Of a stretch of 25,769 bases of DNA, positions 16,597-23,889 are shown one piece after another (position 1 is the stretch's first letter; every line of letters starts with the position of its first letter). The translations under genes and the position numbers were made by a program. The DNA lies in contig DASWIP010000094.1 in NCBI GenBank assembly GCA_036397635.1, positions 1 through 25,769 on the forward strand, in the 5' to 3' direction. Under the pieces are notes generated by a model, which searched no databases, had not been told where the DNA came from, and saw only the letters and a program-made list of their open reading frames with translations. The DNA comes from DASWIP01 sp036397635. Lineage in GTDB: Bacteria; Actinomycetota; AC-67.

Positions 16597-18066
16597 ATGG
16601 ACCCGACTGCCGTCGATCTGCACGCGATCGCTCCCGAGATCGCTCTCACCGCGGCGCTGCTCGCGGTGCTGGTGATCGACCTGTTCCTGCCCAACGACTA
16701 CAAGCGCTGGAACGCGGGCATCGCGATGGCCGGCGTGCTGGGCGCGGGGATCGCGCTGGCGACGCTCATCGGCGAGCAGCGAACCACCTTCGCCGAGATG
16801 TTCGTGATCGACAGTTACGCCCTGCTGTTCAAGTTCCTGTTCCTGGCCGTCGCCGGCGTGCTGCTGCTGCTGTCCATGACCTATCTCAACGAGGCGATCC
16901 GCAGCATCCAGGGCGAGTTCTACTTCCTGCTGCTCGTGAGCATGCTCGGGGCGCTGGTCATGCCGAGCGCGCGCGACATGCTCGCCCTGTTCATCGCGCT
17001 GGAGACGGTGAGCATCCCCGGGTTCCTGCTGGCCGGGTTCAAGAAGCGGGACGAGCGCTCGAACGAGGCTGCGATCAAGTTCTTCTTGTTCGGCGTGCTT
17101 GCCTCGGCCGTGATGCTGTTCGGGATGTCGATGATCTACGGCATCACCCGGACGACCAACCTCGCCGGGATCGCAGAGGCGCTGGCCGGCAGTTCCGACG
17201 ATCCGCTGGTCGTCGCGAGCATCCTGCTGATCGTGGTCGGGTTCGGGTTCAAGGTCTCGGCCGTGCCGTTCCACTTCTGGGCGCCGGACACCTACGAGGG
17301 CTCGCCGGTTCCGGTCGCCGCGTTCCTGTCGGTCGCCTCGAAGGCCGCCGGTTTCGCCGGCCTGCTGCAACTGACGTTCTACGCGTTCCCCGACCATGCC
17401 AACGTGTGGGCGCCGGGCTTCGGGATCCTCGCCGTGTTGACCATGTCGCTTGGGAACCTCGTTGCGCTGACCCAGACCCACATCGTGCGGCTGCTCGCGT
17501 ACTCGTCGATCGCGCAGGCGGGGTACATGCTGCTGCCGTTCGGTATCGCCGCGGGGCAGTCCGGCGACGTGCTCAACGAGGCATTCGCATCGTCGCTGAC
17601 CTACATCTTGATCTATTCCTTCATGAACCTCGGCGTGTTCGCGGTCGTGATCGCGGTGTCGCGGAACATGCCGAACAACCAGATCTCGGACTACGACGGC
17701 TTGTCGCGGCGCGAGCCCGGCCTGGCCATGGCGATGCTGTTCTTCCTCCTGTCGCTGGCTGGCATGATCCCCACCGCCGGGTTCTGGGCGAAGTTCTTCG
17801 TCTTCCGAGCAGCGATCGGGGCCGGCGGCTCGGGCGCGGTGTGGCTGGCCGCGATCATGGTCGTCAACACCGTCGTCGCGCTGTACTACTACCTGTCGAT
17901 CGGCGCGCGCATGTACCTGCGCGAGCCGCGCGAGCGCGCGCCGCTGGGCGTGCCCTACCCGCTGGTGGTCGCGATCGTCCTGATGGTGCTGGTGGTCGCG
18001 GTCGTGACCGTGTACCCCGAGGCGGTCAACCACTTCGCGCCGCGCGCAACCTTGGTCGCCTCATAG
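16597..18066 (+). CDS. nuoN: NADH-quinone oxidoreductase subunit N
   Basis: The third antiporter-like subunit (489 residues, about 14 helices), next to NuoK. Glu136 in ALETVSIPGFLLAGFKK and Lys219 in FGFKVSAVPFHFWAPDTYEGSP are the conserved channel residues; LTQTHIVRLLAYSSIAQAGYMLLP and AGMIPTAGFWAKFFVF also match the family. It is the last gene of the nuo cluster. The stop at 18066 is followed by 136 bp with no clear terminator before htpX, so some read-through is possible. Confidence 0.95.
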   Translation: MDPTAVDLHAIAPEIALTAALLAVLVIDLFLPNDYKRWNAGIAMAGVLGAGIALATLIGEQRTTFAEMFVIDSYALLFKFLFLAVAGVLLLLSMTYLNEAIRSIQGEFYFLLLVSMLGALVMPSARDMLALFIALETVSIPGFLLAGFKKRDERSNEAAIKFFLFGVLASAVMLFGMSMIYGITRTTNLAGIAEALAGSSDDPLVVASILLIVVGFGFKVSAVPFHFWAPDTYEGSPVPVAAFLSVASKAAGFAGLLQLTFYAFPDHANVWAPGFGILAVLTMSLGNLVALTQTHIVRLLAYSSIAQAGYMLLPFGIAAGQSGDVLNEAFASSLTYILIYSFMNLGVFAVVIAVSRNMPNNQISDYDGLSRREPGLAMAMLFFLLSLAGMIPTAGFWAKFFVFRAAIGAGGSGAVWLAAIMVVNTVVALYYYLSIGARMYLREPRERAPLGVPYPLVVAIVLMVLVVAVVTVYPEAVNHFAPRATLVAS

Positions 18067-18132
18067 CCACAGCCGGTCCACAGCATCCTTCCAGCGGTTC
18101 CGCAGGCTGCGGCGGCACGATCCGTGGCCGGG

Positions 18133-18138
18133 TACCAT
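18133..18138 (+). promoter_or_regulatory. Possible -10 element for htpX
   Basis: TACCAT within GGGTACCAT fits the TANNNT pattern and lies 64 nt before the htpX ATG. A very similar GGATACCAT occurs at 7629-7637 in the nuoA leader. No good -35 hexamer is visible 16-18 bp upstream, so this is tentative. The rest of 18067-18202 holds only short, imperfect inverted repeats. Confidence 0.25.
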
Positions 18139-18202
18139 CTGATGCTGAGCGGTCCGTTCCGGCACGTCGCCGGCGAACGCACCGCAGGAGGGATCCACAG
18201 AC

Positions 18203-19090
18203 ATGATGACCACCGCGAAGAACACCATGAAGACTTTCGTCTTCCTGGGTGCGCTCGGCGGTCTGCTCGTGCTGATCGGCGCGGCCCTGGGGCCGCGGTT
18301 CTTCGGCGGCGCGACCAACGGCATGATGATCTTCCTGTTCATCGCCGTGGCGATGAACTTCGTCTCGTACTGGTGGAGCGACAAGATCGTGATCAAGATG
18401 ACGCGCGCCAAGCCCGTCTCCGAGGCCGAGGCGCCGTGGTTGTACCGGATCGTCGGGACCCTGTCGCAGAGCGCCGGGATGCCGATGCCGCGCCTGTACC
18501 TGATGCCGGCCTCGCAGCCCAACGCGTTCGCGACCGGCCGCAACCCGCGTAAGGCGGTCGTCGCGGTCACCTCGGGGATCCTCGAGGTGCTCGACGAGCA
18601 GGAGCTGACCGGCGTGCTCGCCCACGAGCTGGCGCACGTGCGCAACCGCGACATCTTGATCGGCGCGGTGGCGGCGACGGTCGCGGCCGCGGTGACGATG
18701 CTCGCACGGTTGGCGATGTGGGGCGCGATCCTGGGCGGCGGCGGCCGCGACCGGAACAGCGGCCCGTTCGGTGGTGTCGCGATGCTTCTCAGCTGGATCC
18801 TGGCGCCGATCGCCGCGTTCATGATCCAGATGGCGGTCTCGCGGTCGCGCGAGGCGCAGGCGGACGCCTCGGGCGCGCAGCTGCTCGGCGACGCGACCCC
18901 GCTGGCGAACGCCCTAATCAAGATCGACGCCGCCGCCAAGCGGACCCCGCAGATGGCAGTCAATCCGGCAGTGTCGCACCTGTTCCTGCACGCGCCGTTC
19001 CGTGGTCAGGGCGTGACCAAGCTGTTCATGTCGCACCCGCCGCTCGAGCAGCGCCTCGAGCAGCTCCGCAAGCTCGGCGCGCGCGTGTAG
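18203..19090 (+). CDS. htpX: M48 membrane zinc metalloprotease HtpX
   Basis: An integral membrane protease (295 residues) that degrades misfolded membrane proteins on the cytoplasmic side and works alongside FtsH in envelope quality control. Two N-terminal helices (about 12-35 and 44-64) are followed by the zinc site HELAH at 141-145, with the third ligand Glu217 in SRSREAQADASGA. Two more hydrophobic segments lie near 152-175 and 190-212. The length and the motif set are typical. AGGAGGGAT at 18186-18194 is 8 nt from the first ATG (18203), which decides this start over the adjacent ATG at 18206. It is probably transcribed separately from nuo. A strong hairpin terminator follows 16 nt after the stop. 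Confidence 0.94.
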   Translation: MMTTAKNTMKTFVFLGALGGLLVLIGAALGPRFFGGATNGMMIFLFIAVAMNFVSYWWSDKIVIKMTRAKPVSEAEAPWLYRIVGTLSQSAGMPMPRLYLMPASQPNAFATGRNPRKAVVAVTSGILEVLDEQELTGVLAHELAHVRNRDILIGAVAATVAAAVTMLARLAMWGAILGGGGRDRNSGPFGGVAMLLSWILAPIAAFMIQMAVSRSREAQADASGAQLLGDATPLANALIKIDAAAKRTPQMAVNPAVSHLFLHAPFRGQGVTKLFMSHPPLEQRLEQLRKLGARV

Positions 19091-19106
19091 CTCGCCAGAT
19101 CCGACC

Positions 19107-19130
19107 GACGGGCGCCTTCGGGCGCCCGTC
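19107..19130 (+). terminator. UUCG-tetraloop terminator after htpX
   Basis: A perfect 10-bp stem (GACGGGCGCC / GGCGCCCGTC) is closed by a C(UUCG)G tetraloop and followed by TTGGTTCC, a weak U-tract. It starts 17 nt after the htpX stop codon. The stability and position make this the best terminator in the window. Confidence 0.85.
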
Positions 19131-19177
19131 TTGGTTCCCGCTCGTCCGTTCCTTCCGGGATGTCCGAGCTCTCGTGC

Positions 19178-19235
19178 CCTCGTTCGGCCTCGTTCGTTGC
19201 TCTCGGTGAGAGGGTTCGCCGCTCAGCGCGGCGAA
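19178..19235 (+). other. Structured leader of the M23 peptidase gene
   Basis: The 132 nt between the htpX terminator and the peptidase ATG contain a 10-bp-period direct repeat (CCTCGTTCG at 19178-19186 and 19188-19196), a small hairpin CTCTC-GGT-GAGAG (about 19200-19212), and a perfect 8-bp hairpin TTCGCCGC-TCAGC-GCGGCGAA (19215-19235). No TA dinucleotide occurs from 19131 to 19262, so no ordinary -10 element fits. There is no ribosome-binding sequence ahead of the ATG. No known riboswitch consensus was recognised. Confidence 0.5.
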
Positions 19236-19262
19236 GACAACCTCCACTGACCAGACGCTGGC

Positions 19263-20414
19263 ATGAGGACCTTTCGCCGGATCTCGCTGCTGACGGCCCT
19301 GTTCGCGGCCGTCTGGGCGGTGCTGCCCCCAGCCGGGATCGCGCAGATCCAGATCCCGATCCTGGACGAGCCTTCGCCGAGCCCGTCGCCGACCGCGACC
19401 TCGACGCCCCGTTCCTCTCCCACGCCGACCAGCTCTCCCACCCAAGACGGCTCGTCCGGCTCGGGCAGCGGGTCCAGCAGCGGGTCCGGAGGCACCAAGA
19501 AGCAGCCGTCGAGCAAGAAGACCGCCGTCGACCCGGTGGTCGAGAAGGGCCTGTCCCTGTGGCAGGAGCGCGAGCGGTCGCCGGCGCGCACCACCACGAA
19601 GCTGCTCGATCTGATCCAGCTCGCGCACGAGGGGAACGGCACGCCGGCGTTCGAGGAGATGAGCGCGGCGTTCGGGCGATTCCCCATCGTCGGCTACGTC
19701 TGGTACCAGGACGACTACGGCGCGCCGCGGTTCAAGCCGTACTACAGCGCGCACGAGGGCAACGACCTGTTCGCCGAGCGGGGCACCCCGGTGATCGCGG
19801 TCGTTGACGGCTACATCTGGCGGATGGGCTCGTTCAGCAGGGGCGGCAACGCCGTATGGCTGATGGGCGACGACGGCGTCCGCTACTACTACGGCCACCT
19901 GCACTCGCTCTCGCGCGGGCTCAAGACCGGCGCGCGCGTGCGACTCGGCGACCTTCTCGGGACGGTAGGCAACACCGGCAACGCCGTGGGCACCTACCCG
20001 CACGTCCATTTCGAGATCAACCCAGGTGGGCTGGGCACCGTGAACCCCAAGCCGATCCTGGACCGCTGGCTGACCGACGCAGAGACCGCGATGGTCACCA
20101 CCATCCGAGCAGCACGCACGCACACCCAGCTCAACTCGTTCGGCGCCGCGCGCTGGAGCCTGCTGGTCGATCTGTTCTCCGAGCCCGTCGGGGCACCGCC
20201 GGCGTTCTGGGCGGCCGGCCTCGGTGGCTCGGGCGGGATCATCGCGTACGCAGACGTCGCGCTTTCCGAGCTGCTCGCGATGCGGCCCTGGGACGAGCTT
20301 GTCGGCTTCGACGCCCCGGCCGGCGCGGGGGGCGAGGACATCGCGCCGCTCGACCCGATCGCCGCGATGCTCGCCGGCCTGAACGACGACGTCAACGGCT
20401 TCCACGTCCACTAA
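19263..20414 (+). CDS. Secreted M23 family (LytM-type) peptidase
   Basis: A probable exported cell-wall endopeptidase or inactive LytM factor (383 residues). A signal peptide (about 1-28, RR near the start, hydrophobic core, cleavage after GIAQ) precedes a Ser/Pro/Thr/Gly-rich linker (about 37-85) typical of wall-spanning spacers. The M23 domain (about 140-270) retains all zinc/catalytic residues: His164 and Asp168 in HEGND, His212 in YGHLH, and His247/His249 in PHVHFEI. Because the ligands are intact, enzymatic activity on peptidoglycan cross-links is expected. The last 110 residues (about 270-383) have no recognised domain. The ATG is the only possible start near here, because an in-frame stop lies 5 codons upstream, yet it has no ribosome site. 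It ends 25 nt from the converging MFS gene. Confidence 0.88.
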   Translation: MRTFRRISLLTALFAAVWAVLPPAGIAQIQIPILDEPSPSPSPTATSTPRSSPTPTSSPTQDGSSGSGSGSSSGSGGTKKQPSSKKTAVDPVVEKGLSLWQERERSPARTTTKLLDLIQLAHEGNGTPAFEEMSAAFGRFPIVGYVWYQDDYGAPRFKPYYSAHEGNDLFAERGTPVIAVVDGYIWRMGSFSRGGNAVWLMGDDGVRYYYGHLHSLSRGLKTGARVRLGDLLGTVGNTGNAVGTYPHVHFEINPGGLGTVNPKPILDRWLTDAETAMVTTIRAARTHTQLNSFGAARWSLLVDLFSEPVGAPPAFWAAGLGGSGGIIAYADVALSELLAMRPWDELVGFDAPAGAGGEDIAPLDPIAAMLAGLNDDVNGFHVH

Positions 20415-20418
20415 CTGC

Positions 20419-20434
20419 TACGCCACCCGGCGTG
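20419..20434. terminator. Short hairpin between convergent genes
   Basis: ACGCC-ACCC-GGCGT (20420-20433), extendable by one T-G pair, fills most of the 25-nt gap between the M23 peptidase stop and the MFS transporter stop. It could serve as a bidirectional terminator, but the stem is only 5-6 bp and lacks U-tracts. Confidence 0.35.
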
Positions 20435-20439
20435 CGGGG

Positions 20440-21672
20440 TCATGCATCCGGGCGACGATCCACTGCCCCAACGGCCACCCCGGCGAGGGTCGCCGAGCCG
20501 CGGCGTGCGCCGGGCTGGGGGAGCGGCAGCAGCAGCACCGCGCCGACCGCCATCGTCCCGCCGGCGACCAGGATCGCCGTCGTGTACGAACCCTGCGTAT
20601 CGAACATCAGCCCGCTGACGGGCGCGCCGAACAGCGTCCCAACCGCCGCGGCGCTGAACAGCATCCCGGTGATGCCCGCGAGGCGTTCCATCCCGAAGTA
20701 GTCGGCCGTCAACGCCGGCAAGGTCGAGATGAAGGCGCCGGCGAACAGGGCGTAGGTGCCGCCGAACGCCGCCAGCGTCGCCCAGCTCTCCGCAGCGGGC
20801 CACGTGAACATCGCTGCGGTCATGCCGACCGTCGCCGCTTGCATCATCCGCAGCCGTCCCACCTTGTCGGCCAGCCAGCCCATCACGATCCGCCCGATCG
20901 TGTTGGCCGCGCCCATCACCGCGACCAGCAGCGCCGCGCGCGCGGTCGCGATCCCGTGATCCTCGGCGTAGGGAACGATGTGCACGAACGGCACCCAGTA
21001 CCCGTAGGCCGCGACGAACGAGGAGAACACCAGCAGCCAGAACGCGCGGCTGCGGCGGACCATCGCGAAAGCGCCGATGGTCGCGCGCTCGATGACCGCG
21101 CCACGGATGACCGCCGCCGATGCGAGCATCAATACCAGCCCGCCGGCGCCCAGCCAGCGGACCGCGACCCGCCAGTCGTAGGCGTCGATCAAGGCCTCGG
21201 CGACCGGCGCCATGATCAGCGTTCCCACGCCCGACCCCGCCACGGTGATCCCCAGCGCCAGGCCGCGGCGCTGCTCGAACCACTGGCCGACCGCGCCGAT
21301 CGCGGGGATGTAGGACAGCGCTCCTCCCACGCCTACCGCGACGCCGAAGGCCAGGTACACCTGCCACAGCGCCGAGGCGGATGCCGACCCGATCAGCCCC
21401 GCGCCGAGCAGCAACGCCCCAGCCGTCATCACGCGCCGCGGGCCGAAACGATCCGTCAAGGCGCCGGAGACGCCTCCCATGCCCAGCATGAACGCCGCGG
21501 CGATCGAGCCCACCCACGCGGTCGCGCCGCGGCCACGGCCGAACTCCTCCAGGATCGGCGGGAAGAAGACCGTGAACGAGTAGACGAGGCCGAACGTGAC
21601 GACGTGGGTCGAGAAGGCGGCGCCGACGGTGACCCATCCGTAGCCACCGTCACGGGCGGGAGGTGCGCTCAC
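20440..21672 (-). CDS. MFS transporter, monocarboxylate-porter-like
   Basis: A 12-helix major facilitator (410 residues) of the MCT/OFA type, probably carrying a small organic acid across the cytoplasmic membrane with protons. The N-terminal DGGYGW (about 7-12) matches the monocarboxylate transporter signature ahead of helix 1, and GALTDRFGPRRVM (loop 2-3) and GWLADKVGRLRMM (loop 8-9) are the repeated MFS loop motifs. The GTG start at 21672 overlaps the upstream crotonase stop by 4 nt and has GGAGG 6 nt upstream; the reading frame is open further upstream, but that is inside the crotonase gene. The coupling suggests that the transporter imports the acid, or exports the product, handled by the crotonase pathway (inference). 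Confidence 0.88.
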   Translation of the reverse strand: MSAPPARDGGYGWVTVGAAFSTHVVTFGLVYSFTVFFPPILEEFGRGRGATAWVGSIAAAFMLGMGGVSGALTDRFGPRRVMTAGALLLGAGLIGSASASALWQVYLAFGVAVGVGGALSYIPAIGAVGQWFEQRRGLALGITVAGSGVGTLIMAPVAEALIDAYDWRVAVRWLGAGGLVLMLASAAVIRGAVIERATIGAFAMVRRSRAFWLLVFSSFVAAYGYWVPFVHIVPYAEDHGIATARAALLVAVMGAANTIGRIVMGWLADKVGRLRMMQAATVGMTAAMFTWPAAESWATLAAFGGTYALFAGAFISTLPALTADYFGMERLAGITGMLFSAAAVGTLFGAPVSGLMFDTQGSYTTAILVAGGTMAVGAVLLLPLPQPGARRGSATLAGVAVGAVDRRPDA

Positions 21673-22526
21673 TCGCGCCTCCGCGCGCGGGGCCCTTCGC
21701 CGTAGTCGCCGAACGGCCGGTCGCGCTCGCGCACAGCCTCCCGGAAGCCGACCTCGGCCGCGCGCGCGACGAAGTCCTGCCCTTCCTGGGTGTGCCGCGC
21801 GATCCCGTCGAACAGGATCCCGAGCGAGCGGCTGGACGCGAGGCCCATGTTCTCCACGGTCTGGTTGCACAGCAGCTTCATCATCTGGAGCTGGTTCAGC
21901 GGCAACCGTGCCATCCGCGTCGCCAGCGCCCACGCGCGGTCCTGCAGCTGCTCGTCGGGGACGGCTTCCAGGATCAGGCCGATGCGCGCGGCCTCGGGCG
22001 CGGGGATCTCGTCGCCGGTGAACAGGTAGCGCTTCGCGCGCTCGAGCCCCATCCGATAGACCCACATGGCGCTGGTCGGCGTTCCCCACACGCGCGCGGG
22101 AGGGTAGCCGAAGGTCGCGGACTCGCCGGCGACGATCAGGTCGGCGCACAGCACCAGGTCGGTGCCGCCGGCGATGCACCAGCCCTGCACCGCCGCCAGC
22201 GTCGGCTTCGAGCAGTACCAGAGTTTGGTGTAGGTGCGCACGAACGACGACATCATCTGATGGTCGGCCACCGAGTCCCAGGCCCGTCCCGTGCCCTCCA
22301 GGGTCGCCTGCGCCTCCGTGGACCAGTCCAGGCCGTAGCCGGCGCAGAATGCAGGCCCGTCCGCGCGCAGCAGGATCACCCTGACGCCGGGATCGGCGTC
22401 GGCCTCGTCGATCGCGGCGGCCAGCTCGTCGCGCAGCGCAGGGGTGATCGTGTTGTAGGCCTCAGGGCGGCTCAGCACGATCGATCGAACCGCCTCTGCG
22501 GTCTCGGTCCGGACGCTGCTCGCCAT
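21669..22526 (-). CDS. Crotonase (enoyl-CoA hydratase/isomerase) family protein
   Basis: A 285-residue CoA-thioester enzyme of the crotonase fold, cytosolic. Oxyanion-hole segments are AFCAGYGLD (59-67) and GWCIAGGTDL (115-124). In the rat hydratase alignment made by eye, the two catalytic glutamates (E144 and E164) fall on Asp123 (GGTDL) and Pro143 (FGYPPARVWG), so the classical two-Glu hydration mechanism is not conserved. The GYPPARVWG and MWVYRMGLERAKRYLFTGD motifs belong to an actinobacterial EchA-like subgroup. The start at 22526 follows GAGGGGG, and TAGAAT at 22560-22555 (minus strand) is a plausible -10. The reaction could be hydration, isomerisation or another crotonase chemistry. 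The acyl substrate is unknown. Confidence 0.87.
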   Translation of the reverse strand: MASSVRTETAEAVRSIVLSRPEAYNTITPALRDELAAAIDEADADPGVRVILLRADGPAFCAGYGLDWSTEAQATLEGTGRAWDSVADHQMMSSFVRTYTKLWYCSKPTLAAVQGWCIAGGTDLVLCADLIVAGESATFGYPPARVWGTPTSAMWVYRMGLERAKRYLFTGDEIPAPEAARIGLILEAVPDEQLQDRAWALATRMARLPLNQLQMMKLLCNQTVENMGLASSRSLGILFDGIARHTQEGQDFVARAAEVGFREAVRERDRPFGDYGEGPRARRRE

Positions 22527-22554
22527 CGATCCCCCTCGCACTGGGCGAGCAGCC

Positions 22555-22560
22555 ATTCTA
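22555..22560 (-). promoter_or_regulatory. -10 element for the crotonase-MFS operon
   Basis: Reading the minus strand, TAGAAT (22560 to 22555) differs from TATAAT at one position and lies 28 nt ahead of the crotonase ATG. No clear -35 is visible at 16-18 bp. It sits in the 83-bp divergent region shared with the PAS gene. Confidence 0.4.
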
Positions 22561-22570
22561 GGGCGACCCC

Positions 22571-22600
22571 TTGTCCGCACTGCGCGCGCGAGGATAGGCT
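22571..22600 (+). promoter_or_regulatory. Promoter for the PAS-MBL operon, probably leaderless
   Basis: TTGTCC (22571-22576), an 18-bp spacer and TAGGCT (22595-22600) lie directly before the GTG at 22610. With only 9 nt between the -10 and the start codon and no ribosome site, transcription would begin at or next to the GTG, giving a leaderless mRNA, which is common in Actinomycetota. Confidence 0.5.
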
Positions 22601-22609
22601 CCCGCGATC

Positions 22610-23011
22610 GTGAGCACAACCGGGCAGAAGGATCTGGTCCTGATCCTGGCGCGCGAGCTGGCCGCCCAGATCGCGTCGCCGGTTTTCATCGTGGACGCGC
22701 TGGGCACTCTCATCTACTACAACGAGCACGCCGAGCAGATCCTCGGGCAGCGGTTCGAGGACGCCGGTGAGCTGGCGGCGCACGAGTGGGGCGATCGTTG
22801 GAACCCCCGCGATCTCGAGCACGGCCGGGTACCGCTGGAAGACCTGCCGCTGGCGATCGCCGTGCAGAAGAGGCGGCCGGCGCATCGGCCCCTGCAGATC
22901 ACCGGCCTCGATGGCGTCGAACGAACGATCGAGGTGACCGCGTTCCCGCTGTTCTCGCGCGACGACCGCTTCGTCGGGGCGATCGCGATCTTCTGGGAGC
23001 GTCACGGCTGA
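22610..23011 (+). CDS. Small stand-alone PAS domain protein
   Basis: A 133-residue soluble protein that is almost entirely one PAS domain. LAAQIASPVFIVDALGTLIYYNEHAEQILG (about 17-46, given here as the start and end of the first strand-helix unit) is the typical PAS opening, and LDGVERTIEVTAFPLF...FVGAIAIFWERHG is the closing beta sheet. No output domain (kinase, GGDEF or HTH) is attached, so it probably senses a ligand, redox state or partner and signals by protein contact (inference). The GTG start has a near-adjacent promoter. Its stop overlaps the start of the following MBL-fold hydrolase by one base (TGATG), which strongly suggests that the two are made together and act together. Confidence 0.8.
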   Translation: MSTTGQKDLVLILARELAAQIASPVFIVDALGTLIYYNEHAEQILGQRFEDAGELAAHEWGDRWNPRDLEHGRVPLEDLPLAIAVQKRRPAHRPLQITGLDGVERTIEVTAFPLFSRDDRFVGAIAIFWERHG

Positions 23012-23889
23012 TGCGCGCGACCATCTGGGGGTGCCGTGGATCCCTGGCGACGCCCGGTCCCGAGACCGTGCGCTACGGCGGCAACACGTCGTGCGTCCAG
23101 GTGATGCTCGACGACGGCACGCTGATCATCCTCGACGCCGGCACCGGGATACGCCGACTCGGCATGGTCTCCGAGGTAGCCGAGGCCACCACGGTCCACC
23201 TGCTGCTCACGCATCTGCACCTGGACCACCTCGAAGGACTCGGGTTCTTCTTCCCGCTATGGGTCAAAGGCGTCGAGTTCCACATCTGGGGGCCGGCATC
23301 GCCGATGAAGTCTCTCGAGCAGCGCATCGCGCGCTACCTGTCGCCGCCGCTGTTCCCCGTGCACATCAAGGATGTGCCGAGCACGCTCACGCTGCACGAT
23401 GCACCCGACGGGGAATTCGAGATCGGGAGTGCGCGCGTTCTCGCGCAGCCGGTGGCGCACGCCGGGCCCGCGGTCGGGTACCGCATCATGGAGGGCGGGC
23501 GGTCGCTCGCGTACATCCCCGATCACGAGCCCGTCCGTGGCATGAGCCTGCGTGAGCTCGATCCCTCGTGGATCTCGGGCTTCAGCGTCGCGCACGGCGC
23601 CGACGTGCTGCTCCACGACTCTCAGTACAGCGAGGCCGAGTATCCCGACAAGGTCGGCTGGGGCCATTCGAGCATCGCGCATGTGGTCGAGTTCGCGCAG
23701 GTGACCGGGGTCGGTCGCTTGGTGCTGTTCCACCACGACCCTCTGCACACCGACGAGGCGCTCGAGGCGCACCAGTTGCGCGCGCGCGCGCTGTGGGGCT
23801 CGGACGTCGCGGCGCCGGTACTCGCCTACGAGGGGATGGAGATCGAGCTGCGTGCCGACGCGTTCAGCCTGTCCGAGCAGCGCGCCTGA
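23011..23889 (+). CDS. Metallo-beta-lactamase-fold hydrolase, PhnP/RNase Z-like group
   Basis: A 292-residue cytosolic metal-dependent hydrolase, probably a phosphodiesterase-type enzyme. The opening MRATIWGCRGSLATPGPET, then YGGNTSC, is characteristic of a subgroup of COG1235-type MBL proteins. The metal-binding motif HLHLDH is at 68-73, with later ligands likely in AHAGPAVGYRI, LLHDSQYS and LFHHDP. No secretion signal is present. The start at 23011 is fixed by overlap with the PAS gene stop. The substrate is unknown; cyclic nucleotides, RNA ends or phosphonate-derived diesters are all handled by relatives. Its stop codon directly abuts the stop of the converging cupredoxin gene, so transcription from the two strands must collide or overlap. 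Confidence 0.85.
   Translation: MRATIWGCRGSLATPGPETVRYGGNTSCVQVMLDDGTLIILDAGTGIRRLGMVSEVAEATTVHLLLTHLHLDHLEGLGFFFPLWVKGVEFHIWGPASPMKSLEQRIARYLSPPLFPVHIKDVPSTLTLHDAPDGEFEIGSARVLAQPVAHAGPAVGYRIMEGGRSLAYIPDHEPVRGMSLRELDPSWISGFSVAHGADVLLHDSQYSEAEYPDKVGWGHSSIAHVVEFAQVTGVGRLVLFHHDPLHTDEALEAHQLRARALWGSDVAAPVLAYEGMEIELRADAFSLSEQRA

Noticed and set aside
16555..18033. Long open frame antisense to nuoN
   Set aside because: A low-complexity, His/Asp/Arg/Gln-rich shadow of nuoN with no recognisable domain.
7501..18066. Hidden nuoE, nuoF or nuoG
   Set aside because: No flavin/NADH-binding or [2Fe-2S] signature was seen in any frame, and the nuoD-nuoH junction is a 4-nt overlap.
19131..19262. Cyclic-di-AMP (ydaO-type) riboswitch upstream of the M23 peptidase
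   Set aside because: Wall-hydrolase genes in Actinomycetota often carry one, but the conserved core sequences were not found in this leader.
21673..22179. Longer N-terminus of the MFS transporter inside the crotonase gene
   Set aside because: The extension is Arg-rich out-of-frame crotonase sequence. The GTG at 21672 has a good ribosome site and is followed by the DGGYGW motif.
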